From Nocardioides mangrovi (lineage in GTDB: Bacteria > Actinomycetota > Actinomycetes > Propionibacteriales > Nocardioidaceae), in assembly GCF_020073815.1 (NCBI RefSeq), contig NZ_JAIQZJ010000012.1:1-64000 (forward strand): a stretch of DNA of 64,000 nt. Reading direction: 5' to 3'. The notes under the pieces were generated by a model. The model had not been told where the DNA came from, made no database searches, and saw nothing but the letters and a program-made list of their open reading frames with translations. Positions 8,697 to 17,574 of this stretch are shown piece by piece (within the stretch, counting starts at the first letter, position 1; the number at the start of each line of letters is the position of its first letter). The position numbers were made by a program, and so were the translations under genes.

Positions 8697-9508
8697 CACT
8701 CCACCTCGGCCAGCCGGGCGTAGGTGCGGGTGATCTCGGAGATCCGGTCGCGCGCGGGCCGGCCGAGCGCGCAGAGCACGCCGTCGGCGAGCACGCTCAC
8801 CAGGCTCATCGCGGCCGCGTAGCTGTCGAAGGCGAGGGTGCTCGCGACCGGGCACTCGAGCCAGTGGTCGGCGTACGTCGCGTGCTGCCGTGCGGTCGGG
8901 TCGGCGACCAGCACGACCGTCGCTCCGGTCGCCGTCGCACCGGTCAGGAACGCCGCGAAGCCGGACGGCCGTCGCCGGAAGCCGACGACCACGATCACGT
9001 CGCCGGTCCCGAGGTCGGCGAGCTCCTCGCCGAGCACCTGGCCCGGCAGCGGCGCGAGGCGTACGTCGCCCCGCGCGTGGCTGAGCTGCTGGCGCAGGTG
9101 CAGCGCCACGGGGTGGCTGTTGCGCCAGCCGACGACCAGCACCCGCCGAGCCGCGGCGAGCAGCCGGACGACCTCGGCGACCGCGGGCGACTCGACGGCC
9201 TGGCGGATCGACTCGGCCTCGTGCTTCTCGTGGGCGACCAGCGACGGCGCGCCGTCGACCCGCCGCGGCTCGCCGGCGCTGCGCAGCCCGCGCAGGTGGT
9301 CGCGGACCTCGTCGAAGTCCGTGAAGCCAAGGCTGCGGAAGAGCCGGCTCATCGTCGCCTTGGAGACCCCCGCGAGGTCGGCGAGCTCGGCGGAGCGGTA
9401 GGTCGCGAGGTCGTCGAGGTGCTCGAGCAGCGTCTCGGCGGCCCGGCGCTCCTGGGGCGAGAGCGCGGCGTACCGCTCCGTGATCCGCTCGTCGATCCGC
9501 TGGCTCAT
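8696..9508 (-). CDS. RpiR/MurR-family transcriptional regulator
   Basis: The 270-aa protein has an N-terminal HTH_6 domain (residues about 1-75, with ELADLAGVSKATMSRLFRSLGF) and a C-terminal SIS domain (about 110-240, with VLVVGWRNSHPVA and DVIVVVGF). SIS domains usually bind phosphosugars, but RpiR-type regulators also occur in purine/ureide clusters. It sits in the middle of the catabolic chain, overlapping both neighbours, so it is made with the enzymes it probably controls. It is one of two candidate binders of the GAAAC-N4-GTTTC palindromes; the other is the GntR protein at 17575. Confidence 0.88.
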   Translation of the reverse strand: MSQRIDERITERYAALSPQERRAAETLLEHLDDLATYRSAELADLAGVSKATMSRLFRSLGFTDFDEVRDHLRGLRSAGEPRRVDGAPSLVAHEKHEAESIRQAVESPAVAEVVRLLAAARRVLVVGWRNSHPVALHLRQQLSHARGDVRLAPLPGQVLGEELADLGTGDVIVVVGFRRRPSGFAAFLTGATATGATVVLVADPTARQHATYADHWLECPVASTLAFDSYAAAMSLVSVLADGVLCALGRPARDRISEITRTYARLAEVE

Positions 9509-10746
9509 CGCGACGCGCCCACTGCCGCGGCGACCTCGAGGACCGCCGCCTCCAGGGCGTCGAGGCCCTGGGCGACGTCGAGCTCGGTGACGCCCTCGTC
9601 GGGGTGGTGGCTGATCCCGTCGTCGCAGCGCAGGAAGAGCATCCCGATGTCGGTGGTGCGCCCGATCGCCATCGCGTCGTGGCCGGCCCGGCTCCACAGC
9701 CCGGTCGGGGCGTCGTCCCCGGTCGCCCGGATGCCCGCCTGCACCGCCTCCTGCAGCCAGGTCGCGCACGGAACGGCGGGGGCGTTGTGCGCCTCGGTCA
9801 CCTCGAAGCGCAGCTGCCGCGCGGCGCAGAGCGTCTCGATCTCCGCGCGCATCAGCTCCCACATCGCGTCGCGCTCGGCGTCGGTCGCGGCACGCAGGTC
9901 GAGGCTGAAGTCGGCGCGACCGGGGATCACGTTGACCGCGCCCGGCTGCACCTCGATCCGGCCGACGGTCGCGATCGGGCCCTGCTCGCCGGTGGCCCGC
10001 GCGAGCCGCTCGATGGCGGTGATCGCCTCGCTCGCACCGACCAGCGCGTCCCGGCGGCGTGAGTAGGGAGTGCCGCCTGCGTGCCGGGCCTCGCCGATGA
10101 CGCTGAGCCGGAAGCGGCGCGCGCCGGCGATCGTGGTGACGTAGCCCAGCGACTTGCCGAGCGCCTCGAGCATCGGTCCCTGCTCGATGTGCGCCTCGAG
10201 GTAGCCGACCAGCTCCTCGGGCCGGCGCGCGGCCTCGCCGACCCGGCGCGGGTCGAGCCCGAAGCGGCCGAAGGCCTGGTGCAGCGTGACCCCGTCGCGG
10301 TCGCGGAGGTCCCACCACGCCTCGTCCCAGATCCCGGCGGCGGCCTGGCTGCCGAGCAGGGCCGTGCCGAAGCGGCTGCCCTCCTCGTCGCTGAAGGCGA
10401 TCACCTCGAGCGCGAAGGGCAGCTCGGCGTCCCGCAGCCGCTCGGCGACGGCGATCGCCATCACCACGCCGAGCATCCCGTCGAAGGAGCCGGCATCGGG
10501 GACGGTGTCGATGTGGGAGCCCAGCAGCAGGGCGGGCAGCCCGTCGGTGACCCCCTCGCGCCGGCCGCACTGGTTGCCGGCCGCGTCCTGCCAGGTGCGG
10601 AGCCCGGCCCGCTCGAGCCAGCGACCGGTGACGGCGTTGGCCGAGGCGTGCTCGGGGGTCAGGTAGAAGCGCTCGAGGCGCGGCGGGTCGGCGGTGAAGC
10701 GATCGAGCTCGGCGCAGCGGTCGAGGACCTCACGGGCGGTCGTCAT
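9505..10746 (-). CDS. allC: Allantoate amidohydrolase (M20 family)
   Basis: The 413-aa M20 metallohydrolase has metal and active-site motifs GSHIDTV, DEEGSRFG, EAHIEQGP and a C-terminal HHPDE. This matches the AllC / N-carbamoyl-amino-acid hydrolase group. Between allantoinase and the ureidoglycine aminotransferase, allantoate is the expected substrate: it is cleaved to S-ureidoglycine, ammonia and CO2. The ATG 10746 overlaps the upstream aminotransferase stop by 4 bp. A broader carbamoylase activity is the alternative. Confidence 0.85.
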   Translation of the reverse strand: MTTAREVLDRCAELDRFTADPPRLERFYLTPEHASANAVTGRWLERAGLRTWQDAAGNQCGRREGVTDGLPALLLGSHIDTVPDAGSFDGMLGVVMAIAVAERLRDAELPFALEVIAFSDEEGSRFGTALLGSQAAAGIWDEAWWDLRDRDGVTLHQAFGRFGLDPRRVGEAARRPEELVGYLEAHIEQGPMLEALGKSLGYVTTIAGARRFRLSVIGEARHAGGTPYSRRRDALVGASEAITAIERLARATGEQGPIATVGRIEVQPGAVNVIPGRADFSLDLRAATDAERDAMWELMRAEIETLCAARQLRFEVTEAHNAPAVPCATWLQEAVQAGIRATGDDAPTGLWSRAGHDAMAIGRTTDIGMLFLRCDDGISHHPDEGVTELDVAQGLDALEAAVLEVAAAVGASR

Positions 10747-11978
10747 GAGGCGTACACCTCCCGGGCGGCGCCGACGCCGCCTCCGGCGGTGAGGGGTACG
10801 CCGCAGCCGCGCAGCACCTGCTCGAGCGCGGCCAGGGTGACCAGCACGGTGTCCTTGCGGGCGTTGAAGCCCATCGTCCCGATCCGCCAGACCTTCCCGT
10901 GGAGCGGGCCGAACGACGTGCCGATCTCGATGCCGAAGTCGTCGAGCATCGCGGCCCGGGCCTTGTCGCCACCCTCGGCGCCGAGGCTCTCGGGGATCTC
11001 GACGGCGACCACGTTGTGCATCTTGTGAGCGACGTCGCCGAAGACGCCGAGCCCGAGGCCGCGGACGCCCTCGAGCATCGCGCGTCCGTGCAGCTCGTGG
11101 CGGGCGACCGCGCCGTCCATGCCCTCCTCGACCAGCAGCCGGGCGCACTCGCGGGCGCCATAGAGCATGGTGGTCGCCTCGGTGTGGTGGTTGAGGCGGC
11201 GCGGGCCCCAGTAGTCCATGACCTGCGCGAGGTCGAGGTAGTTGCTGGCGATCCTCGCGCCGTGGTCGATGTCGTCGTCGGCTCGGATGCCGGCCTCGAC
11301 GTGCTTGCGCGCGTTGATCACCGCGGCCGCCTTGTCGGAGATGGTGATCGGGGAGCTGCCGGACGGGCCGGCCAGGCACTTCTGCAGTCCGGCGGTCGCG
11401 ACGTCGAGGCCCCACAGGTCGGTCTCGAAGACGTTGCCGCCGAGCGAGGCGGTCGCGTCGCAGTAGAAGAGGACGTCGTGGGCGCGGCAGATCTCACCGA
11501 GGTCGGCGAGCGGCTGGCACATCGTCGTCGAGGTGTCGCCCTGGACGACGGCGAGGACCTTCGGCCGCACCCGGCGTACGGCGTGCTCGACGACCTCGGG
11601 CTCGACGACCTCGCCCCACGGTGCCTCGACGGTGTGCACCTCGGCACCGCACCGCTCGGCGATCTCGACCAGCAGGTGGCCGAAGCGCCCGAAGACCGGG
11701 ACCAGCACCCGGTCGCCCGGCTCGATCAGCGACACCAGCGCGGCCTCGATGCCCGCGCGTGAGGTGCCGTCGACCAGGAAGGTCTGCTCGTTGGCGGTCT
11801 TGAAGACCTCGCGGTAGAGGCCCATCACCTCGGTCATGGTGGCGGTCATCCAGGGGTCGAACTGGCCGACCAGCGGCGCCGACATCGCCCGCAGCACCCG
11901 CGGGTCGGCGGTGATCGGGCCGGGCCCCATCAGCAGCCGCGACGGGGGGTTGACCTGACCCGGGACGGAGCCGCTCAT
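10743..11978 (-). CDS. pucG: (S)-ureidoglycine-glyoxylate aminotransferase
   Basis: The 411-aa class V PLP aminotransferase resembles alanine-glyoxylate aminotransferases (LLMGPGPITADPRVLRAM at the N terminus). The likely PLP lysine is in TAGLQKCLAGP and the cofactor Asp in YCDATASLGG. In purine operons this family is PucG/UGXT, which transaminates S-ureidoglycine with glyoxylate to give glycine and oxalurate. Its presence means oxalurate or oxamate is a likely end product here and needs a further enzyme. It overlaps allantoinase upstream and AllC downstream by 4 bp each. Confidence 0.85.
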   Translation of the reverse strand: MSGSVPGQVNPPSRLLMGPGPITADPRVLRAMSAPLVGQFDPWMTATMTEVMGLYREVFKTANEQTFLVDGTSRAGIEAALVSLIEPGDRVLVPVFGRFGHLLVEIAERCGAEVHTVEAPWGEVVEPEVVEHAVRRVRPKVLAVVQGDTSTTMCQPLADLGEICRAHDVLFYCDATASLGGNVFETDLWGLDVATAGLQKCLAGPSGSSPITISDKAAAVINARKHVEAGIRADDDIDHGARIASNYLDLAQVMDYWGPRRLNHHTEATTMLYGARECARLLVEEGMDGAVARHELHGRAMLEGVRGLGLGVFGDVAHKMHNVVAVEIPESLGAEGGDKARAAMLDDFGIEIGTSFGPLHGKVWRIGTMGFNARKDTVLVTLAALEQVLRGCGVPLTAGGGVGAAREVYAS

Positions 11979-13309
11979 GCCGGCCTCCTCAGCTGTCGTC
12001 CCCAACGGTGGTCGGGGTGGTCGACGTCGATCGCGTTGCCGCGGACGACGGATCGGGTGACGCGACCGCCGTAGCGCAGGCCGTCGTACGCCGAGATCGG
12101 GTTGCGGTGGGCGAGGCGGGTCGCCTCGATCCGGAAGTCGACGCCGGTGTCGTAGACGGCGAGGTCGGCGTCGGCGCCGGGGACGATCCGGCCCTTGGCC
12201 GTGAGGTCGACCAGGTCGGCGGTGTTGCGCGACATCCACCGCGAGACGTGCTCGAGCCCGATGTTGCGTCGGCGCGCCTCGAAGGCGACGGCGCTGAAGC
12301 CGACCTGGAGGCCGGACACGCCGCCCCACGCCTGCTGGAGGTCGCCGTCGCCGCGGCCCTTCTCCTCCGCGGTGGCGGGGGAGTGGTCGCTCACGACCAT
12401 GTCGATGACCCCGGCGCGCAGGGCCTGCCAGAGCTCCTCGCGGTTGCCGGCGTCGCGGATCGGCGGGCAGCACTTGAACTGCGACGCGGCGTCCGGGATC
12501 GACTCCGCCGCGAAGCACAGGTAGTGGGGGCAGGTCTCGACCGTGACGCGCAGGCCCTCCTCCTTGGCCTCGGCGAGGAGGTCGAGGCCGCGCGCGCTGG
12601 ACAGGTGGAGCACGTGCACCCGGGCGCCGGTCTCGCGGGCGCCGTCCAGCACCTGGCGGATCGCGGCGGTCTCGGCCTCGTCGGGGCGCGAGAGGAGGAA
12701 GTCGGCGTACGCGCGGCTCGGGGGCGCGGGGGAGTCCTCGAGGATCCGGGCGTCCTCGGCGTGCACGATCATCAGACCGTCGAAGGACGCGATCTCCTTC
12801 AGGGCGGTCAGGAACCCGTCGGGGTCGAGCGGCGGGAACTCGTCGACGCCGCTCGGGGACAGGAAGCACTTGAAGCCGAAGACGCCGGCCTCCCACAGCG
12901 GCCGCAGGTCGGCGACGTTGCCGGGCACGGCGCCGCCCCAGAAGCCGACGTCGACCATGAGCTCGCCCCGGGCGGCCTCCTGCTTGGCGGCGAGGCCGGC
13001 GAGCGTGGTGGTCGGCGGGATGGAGTTGAGCGGCATGTCGACCAGCGTCGTCGCGCCGCCCAGCGCGGCCGCCTCGGTCGCCGAGACGAAGCCCTCCCAC
13101 TCGGTGCGACCGGGCTCGTTGATGTGCACGTGGGTGTCCACGATCCCGGGCACGACGTACGCCGTGTCCGGCACGCGCAGCACCACGCCGTCGACGTCGT
13201 GCTCCAGCGGCTCGACGGCCTCGATCAGGCCGTGCCGGAGGGTGAGCGTGGCGGGCCGGAAGGTCCCGTCGACGAGGACCCGGGCGGCCTGGACGGCGTC
13301 GAGACGCAT
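11975..13309 (-). CDS. allB: Allantoinase
   Basis: The 444-aa amidohydrolase hydrolyses allantoin to allantoate. Metal ligands are visible in DTHVHINEPGRTEWEGF, the carbamylated Lys region in GFKCFLSPSG, a His in HVLHLSSA and the catalytic Asp in VVSDHSP. The NEPGR and MPLNSIPP strings are typical of allantoinase rather than dihydroorotase or hydantoinase. It lies between uricase (1-bp overlap) and the PucG homologue (4-bp overlap). Allantoinases are often stereoselective, which fits the racemase encoded at 15073. Confidence 0.9.
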   Translation of the reverse strand: MRLDAVQAARVLVDGTFRPATLTLRHGLIEAVEPLEHDVDGVVLRVPDTAYVVPGIVDTHVHINEPGRTEWEGFVSATEAAALGGATTLVDMPLNSIPPTTTLAGLAAKQEAARGELMVDVGFWGGAVPGNVADLRPLWEAGVFGFKCFLSPSGVDEFPPLDPDGFLTALKEIASFDGLMIVHAEDARILEDSPAPPSRAYADFLLSRPDEAETAAIRQVLDGARETGARVHVLHLSSARGLDLLAEAKEEGLRVTVETCPHYLCFAAESIPDAASQFKCCPPIRDAGNREELWQALRAGVIDMVVSDHSPATAEEKGRGDGDLQQAWGGVSGLQVGFSAVAFEARRRNIGLEHVSRWMSRNTADLVDLTAKGRIVPGADADLAVYDTGVDFRIEATRLAHRNPISAYDGLRYGGRVTRSVVRGNAIDVDHPDHRWGRQLRRPA

Positions 13310-14157
13310 CAGCCGGCCTCCCGCGCGACCGTCGCCTGGATGAGGCCGTAGGGCCGGTCGGCGGCGAAGAAGACCTCGCCGGGGTTGTCGAGCCCGAAGG
13401 GCGCGAGGTCGACGAGGAAGTGGTGCTTGTTGGGGCACTGGATGTGGATCCGGGCGATCTCCGGGACCGCGTCGAGCGCGGCCGAGCCCATGGCGTGGAT
13501 GGTCTGCTGGAGCGCGAGGCTGTGGGTCCCGGCGAAGGCATCGAGCATCGCCGCCCGGGCGGCGTCGTACGCCGCGTCGTACCCCCCGCCGCTCGAGGAG
13601 GGTGTGCCGGCGTACTGCCACGTGGCGGTGACGCTGGTCGCCAGGATCCGGTCGTCGGTCTCGGCCAGCGTCGTGTAACGGTCGCGGGGGAAGCCGTGGA
13701 ACTCGCTGCCCGTGGACTTGAGCACGACCAGGTCGGTGAGCCCGGCGCTGACGGTGGTCGCGTCGCCGTCGGTCTCGACGAGCGCGGTGCGGGTCTCCTG
13801 CCCGCTGCGCACGAAGGAGTGACCGTTGGTGGGCAGTCGCAGCCACGAGAACTGCTCGGCGCTCAGCGAGGTGCCGCTCACCCACGGCTGGGTGCGCCAG
13901 TGCGCGGCGAGGGTGAGCAGGAAGTCCTCGGGGGAGGTGACGCCGTGCTCGCGGGCGAGCGCGTAGACGGTGTTCTTCTGGGTGTCGGTCGCGTGCACGT
14001 GGGCGTTGTCGCCCTCGGTGTAGGCGGTCTCGAAGTCGCCGCGCAGCTGGGTCGTGACGTTCAGGTCGTGCAGCACGTGATCGTCAGAACCCCTGTCCAC
14101 CTTGACGATCCGCACCTCCGCCTTGCCGTGCTGGAGGTCGGTGAGTGTGTACGTCAT
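13309..14157 (-). CDS. Urate oxidase (uricase, factor-independent)
   Basis: The 282-aa cofactor-free uricase oxidises urate to 5-hydroxyisourate. Family signatures include the tunnel-fold repeats, the DTQKNTVYALAREHG segment with its catalytic Thr/Lys region, VVLKSTGSEFHGFPRD, and the C-terminal HIQCPNKHHFLVDL. The ATG start follows directly after the HIU hydrolase stop (TGATG), and its own stop overlaps the allantoinase ATG. The product feeds the HIU hydrolase and OHCU decarboxylase encoded just upstream. Confidence 0.93.
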   Translation of the reverse strand: MTYTLTDLQHGKAEVRIVKVDRGSDDHVLHDLNVTTQLRGDFETAYTEGDNAHVHATDTQKNTVYALAREHGVTSPEDFLLTLAAHWRTQPWVSGTSLSAEQFSWLRLPTNGHSFVRSGQETRTALVETDGDATTVSAGLTDLVVLKSTGSEFHGFPRDRYTTLAETDDRILATSVTATWQYAGTPSSSGGGYDAAYDAARAAMLDAFAGTHSLALQQTIHAMGSAALDAVPEIARIHIQCPNKHHFLVDLAPFGLDNPGEVFFAADRPYGLIQATVAREAG

Positions 14158-14474
14158 CAGGACCCCCGGTAGGTGGTGTAGGCGAACGGGCTGAGCAGCA
14201 GCGGCACGTGGAGGTGTTCGCGGCCGGGCTCGACCTCGAAGGTCACGACGACCTCGGGGTAGAAGGTGGGGCGGTCGTGGGCGGCGAACCACGAGCCCGT
14301 GTCGAAGACCAGCTGGTAGGTGCCGGCGCCGACCTCGACGTCGAAGCGGATCCGGCCGTCCTCGTCGGTGCGCCCGGTGATCGCCTCGCCGTCGCCGTCG
14401 TGGAGCACCACCATCAGGCCCGGGGCGGGGTCGCCGGTGGCGGCGTCGAGGACGTGGGTGGAGAGGGTGGTCAC
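14157..14474 (-). CDS. 5-hydroxyisourate hydrolase (transthyretin-like)
   Basis: The 105-aa protein carries both ends of the transthyretin-related signature: LSTHVLDAATGDPAPG near the N terminus and the C-terminal tetrapeptide YRGS that distinguishes HIU hydrolases from true transthyretins. It hydrolyses 5-hydroxyisourate to OHCU. The start is a GTG overlapping the OHCU decarboxylase stop (GTGA, 14471-14474). The normal family length supports this start. Confidence 0.93.
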   Translation of the reverse strand: MTTLSTHVLDAATGDPAPGLMVVLHDGDGEAITGRTDEDGRIRFDVEVGAGTYQLVFDTGSWFAAHDRPTFYPEVVVTFEVEPGREHLHVPLLLSPFAYTTYRGS

Positions 14475-14965
14475 GCGAGGAGTCCTTCCAGGCGGAGCAG
14501 CGCGATCTCGCGGAGCTGGCCCGCGGTCACGGCGATCTCGGTCTCGGGGTCGTTGCCGAGGCGCTCCTCCAGCAGCGCGAGGATCTCCTCGGCGCTGCGG
14601 CCGGCGGCCCGGACCAGGTAGATCCGGTCGAAGCGCTCCTCGTACGCCGCGTTGCCGGCAGCCAGCCGGCGCTGCACCTCGGCGTCGTGGGGGTCGACGC
14701 CGGCCTGCTCGCGCCCCGACATCGCTGCGCTCGTGCCGCTGCCGGCGTGCCGCTCCCCGATCCGCGGATGGTCGGCGAGGGCCCCCTCGACCTCCGCCGC
14801 CGTCCACGTCCGGGCCTGCTCGTCCGCGCGACCCAGGAGAGCCGCCGGGTCGGCGTACGGCCGGCCCTCGACGACCGCGTCGACCCAGGAGTCGATGTCG
14901 ACGCACGGTCGCACCAACCTCCGGGCGTCCTCGGCCGCCATGGTGTTGAACTCCTCCAGCTGCAA
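14471..14965 (-). CDS. OHCU decarboxylase
   Basis: The 164-aa protein matches 2-oxo-4-hydroxy-4-carboxy-5-ureidoimidazoline decarboxylase, which produces S-allantoin. The helical domain contains FNTMAAEDA near the start and the active-site HPRIGE motif at about residues 65-70. It is the first gene of the ten-gene overlapping catabolic chain. A GAGGAGGG ribosome-binding site and the promoter/operator at 14988-15030 lie directly upstream. Confidence 0.9.
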   Translation of the reverse strand: MQLEEFNTMAAEDARRLVRPCVDIDSWVDAVVEGRPYADPAALLGRADEQARTWTAAEVEGALADHPRIGERHAGSGTSAAMSGREQAGVDPHDAEVQRRLAAGNAAYEERFDRIYLVRAAGRSAEEILALLEERLGNDPETEIAVTAGQLREIALLRLEGLLA

Positions 14966-14987
14966 CGCAACCCTCCTCAGGGCCGTG

Positions 14988-15030
14988 ACACTAGGGATCC
15001 GATGTAAAGCGAAGCCGAAACAACAGTTTC
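14988..15030 (-). promoter_or_regulatory. Promoter and operator of the catabolic operon
   Basis: The gap upstream of the OHCU decarboxylase holds the best copy of the island's operator, GAAAC-TGTT-GTTTC on the minus strand (15030-15017), a perfect 5-bp inverted repeat. A TAGTGT hexamer at 14993-14988 is a plausible -10 box; GAGGAGGG before the ATG is the ribosome-binding site. The operator lies about 24 bp upstream of the -10, around the -35 region, so repression by occlusion is plausible. Confidence 0.55.
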
Positions 15031-15072
15031 AGCGACGTTACGTCGGAATCCGGCGCCGTGGGAGGAGCCGCG

Positions 15073-15777
15073 CTACGCGAAGGACTTGGCCGGTGGGGGA
15101 GCGAGCTCGCCGCGCTTGCCGGTGCGCAGGCCGAGCCGGACCAGCTTCTCGACCTCGAGGGTGGCCGCGACGACGCCGTCGACGACCGGGACGCCGAGCT
15201 CGTGGGACAGCCGCGCGCACAGGTCGGCCATGCCGGCGCAGCCCAGCACGATGCTGTCGGAGGCGTCCCGCTCGAGCGCGCCGCGGCAGGCGCCGAGGAC
15301 GGTGGCGTAGGCCTCGGGGTCGGTCTCGAGCTCGACCACCGGGATCTCGCAGGCGTGGACACCCGCGCACAGGTCGGCGACGCCGTACTGCCGCGCGATG
15401 TCCCAGGTGTGCCCGATGGTGCGGGAGAGCGTGGTGACGACGCTGAAGCCGCGGCCGAGGTAGGCCGCGGTGCGCATCGCCGCCTCGGCGATCCCGACCA
15501 CCGGGCCGGCGGCGAGCTCTCGGGCCGCGAGCAGGCCGGGGTCGCCGAAGCAGGCGATGACGTAGCCGTCGTACGCCGCGAGCTCACCGGCCGCGATCTC
15601 GTCGAGGACCCCCGGAACGGCCATCGCCTCGTCGTAGTGGCTCTCGATCGACTCGGGTCCGGAGCCCGGCTGGACCGCGTCGACGGTGACGCCCGGGCCG
15701 GCGACGGCCCGGGCGCACTCGCCGATCAGTGCGGTCATCGACGCCGTGGTGTTCGGGTTGACGACCAGGATCCGCAT
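15073..15777 (-). CDS. Allantoin/hydantoin racemase (Asp/Glu racemase superfamily)
   Basis: The 234-aa protein has the two catalytic cysteines of hydantoin/allantoin racemases: ACFGDPGL about residues 75-82 and VLGCAGMA about 180. The N terminus, MRILVVNPNTTASMT, is characteristic of the HyuA/HpxA group. In this locus it probably interconverts allantoin enantiomers for a stereoselective allantoinase. It is downstream of, and probably cotranscribed with, the NCS1 permease (18-bp gap). Hydantoin racemisation is the alternative role. Confidence 0.82.
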   Translation of the reverse strand: MRILVVNPNTTASMTALIGECARAVAGPGVTVDAVQPGSGPESIESHYDEAMAVPGVLDEIAAGELAAYDGYVIACFGDPGLLAARELAAGPVVGIAEAAMRTAAYLGRGFSVVTTLSRTIGHTWDIARQYGVADLCAGVHACEIPVVELETDPEAYATVLGACRGALERDASDSIVLGCAGMADLCARLSHELGVPVVDGVVAATLEVEKLVRLGLRTGKRGELAPPPAKSFA

Positions 15778-15795
15778 CGTGGTGATCAGCCCTGC

Positions 15796-17439
15796 TCAGC
15801 CGTGCTCGGCCGCGCCGCCGACCCCGCCGGTGGCCTCCTCGCGGACGCCGGCCGGCACCAGGTTGATCGCGGCCTCGGAGCAGACGCTCTCCTTGTCGCC
15901 GGCGGTGACCGGGCCCGCGACCGCCTCGGCCGGCTCGCCGAGACCGGCCCAGCGGGCGAGCACGAGGTAGACGCCGAAGCCGAGGCCGCACCCGACGAAC
16001 CAGCTGTACTTCGGCAGCCAGTCGAGGATCCCGGCCTCCTTCGGCACGATGACCGACGCCAGCGCGATGACGCCGGTGACCACGACCGCCTGCACCGCCG
16101 CCATGTTGTAGCCCTTGCGGTAGTAGTAGGTGCCGTCCTCGTCCATGGTGAAGAGGTCGTCGACGACCACCTTCTGGTGGCGGACCAGGTAGAAGTCGGC
16201 GATCAGGATGCCGAAGAGCGGGCCGATGAGGGCGCCGAGGAGGCCGAGGGTCCAGAAGATCGCGTCCGGGTTGTCGTACCAGTTCCAGGGCGTGAGCAGC
16301 ACCGAGCCGACCGCGGCGATCATGCCGCCCGCGCGCCAGCTGATCTTCTGCGGGTTGACGTGGGAGAAGTCGAACGCCGGCGAGATGAAGTTGGCGACGA
16401 TGTTGATGCCGACGGTCGCGGTCACGAAGGTGAGGCCGCCGAGGATGATCGCGAAGGTGTTGTCGATCTTGTTGACCGTCTGGATCGGGTCGGTGATGAG
16501 CTCGCCGTACACCGGCACGGTCGCGGCGGCGGTCAGCACGGTGAGCAGCGAGAAGACCACGAAGTTGATCGGCAGGCCCCAGAAGTTGCCCTTCTTCACC
16601 GAGTCGAAGGACCTGCTGTAGCGCGAGAAGTCGCCGAAGTTGAGCATCGGGCCGGAGAAGTAGGACACGACCACGGCGATGGAGGCGAGCATCGTGCTGA
16701 TCAGCGCCGAGCCGTGCAGCGCGTGGTCGGAGAGGTTGAGGTCGATGTCGAAGTCGGCCTTCACCAGCAGGTAGATGCAGAGCGCCATCATCGCGACGTA
16801 CACGGCGGGGCCCGCGAAGTCGATGAACTTCCGGATGGTGTCCATGCCGCGCCAGAAGAGCAGGCCCTGGAGGACCCAGAGGATCGCGTAGCTGACGTAG
16901 CCGAGGACCGACAGACCGAGGAAGCCGTGCTGGTCGACGTCGGCCCAGGGCGCCAGGCCGGGCCAGATCTTGAGGAAGACGATGTTGAGCGACTCGGCCG
17001 CGAGGAAGGTCTGGACGCCGTACCAGGCGACGGCGATGAGGCCGCGGATGATCGCCGGGATGTTGGCGCCGAGGACGCCGAACGACGCGCGGCTGATCAC
17101 CGGGTAGGGCACACCCGCGAGCTGGCTGGGCTTGGCGACCAGGTTGCAGAAGAACTGCACGATGCAGATGCCGACGATGAGGCAGATGAAGACCTGCCAG
17201 CTGGTCAGGCCGAGGGCGAAGAGGCTGCCCGCGGTGAGGTAGCCGCCGACGCTGTGCACGTCCGACATCCAGAACGCGAAGATGTTGTAGGTGCCCCAGG
17301 TCTGCTCCTTGAGCGGCGCGAGGTCCTCGTTGGTCAGTCGCGGGTGGTAGTCGCGCTTCGCGACACCCCGGCCCGGCGGGTAGCCGGCGGCCTCGACGAG
17401 GTCCGGCTCCGGACGGTGGCTGCTGGTCGTGTCGGTCAT
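15796..17439 (-). CDS. NCS1-family nucleobase/allantoin permease
   Basis: The 547-aa membrane protein has about 12 transmembrane helices. NCS1 features include NEDLAPLKEQTWGTYNIFAFWMSDVHSVGG-like residues near helix 1, split by the family's conserved WxxYN pattern, and the GVPYPVISRASFGVLGANIP stretch at helix 3. The family (PucI, Mhp1, Fur) imports allantoin, uracil or hydantoins with Na+ or H+. Next to the racemase and allantoinase, allantoin is the likely substrate. The ATG has a GAGGAG upstream, and an operator copy lies at 17497-17510. Confidence 0.88.
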   Translation of the reverse strand: MTDTTSSHRPEPDLVEAAGYPPGRGVAKRDYHPRLTNEDLAPLKEQTWGTYNIFAFWMSDVHSVGGYLTAGSLFALGLTSWQVFICLIVGICIVQFFCNLVAKPSQLAGVPYPVISRASFGVLGANIPAIIRGLIAVAWYGVQTFLAAESLNIVFLKIWPGLAPWADVDQHGFLGLSVLGYVSYAILWVLQGLLFWRGMDTIRKFIDFAGPAVYVAMMALCIYLLVKADFDIDLNLSDHALHGSALISTMLASIAVVVSYFSGPMLNFGDFSRYSRSFDSVKKGNFWGLPINFVVFSLLTVLTAAATVPVYGELITDPIQTVNKIDNTFAIILGGLTFVTATVGINIVANFISPAFDFSHVNPQKISWRAGGMIAAVGSVLLTPWNWYDNPDAIFWTLGLLGALIGPLFGILIADFYLVRHQKVVVDDLFTMDEDGTYYYRKGYNMAAVQAVVVTGVIALASVIVPKEAGILDWLPKYSWFVGCGLGFGVYLVLARWAGLGEPAEAVAGPVTAGDKESVCSEAAINLVPAGVREEATGGVGGAAEHG

Positions 17440-17489
17440 GGCCGTCTCCTCGGTCGGTCCGGCCGCCTGCGGCAGCCGCGTCGCCGAGG

Positions 17490-17510
17490 ACGCTAGGAAC
17501 CGGTTGTTTC
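17490..17510 (-). promoter_or_regulatory. Promoter and operator of the permease-racemase unit
   Basis: On the minus strand the operator-like GAAAC-AACC-GGTTC (17510-17497) is followed after one base by the -10-like hexamer TAGCGT (17495-17490). The same arrangement with the same hexamer occurs upstream of the formamidase gene at 20879-20899. The motif would lie in the -35 to -10 spacer, a typical repressor position. Confidence 0.55.
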
Positions 17511-17574
17511 ACCGTCCGCGCCGCGCCGTGAACCCGAGGTCACGGGAAAGATATAGCGGTATACGACGCCCCGC

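Noticed and set aside
5320..8733. A 1137-codon open frame antisense to the xanthine dehydrogenase genes, and many similar long antisense frames elsewhere
   Set aside because: High GC3 keeps antisense frames open. The sense frames carry complete family motifs, while the antisense products are low-complexity Arg/Gly/Asp-rich with no motifs.
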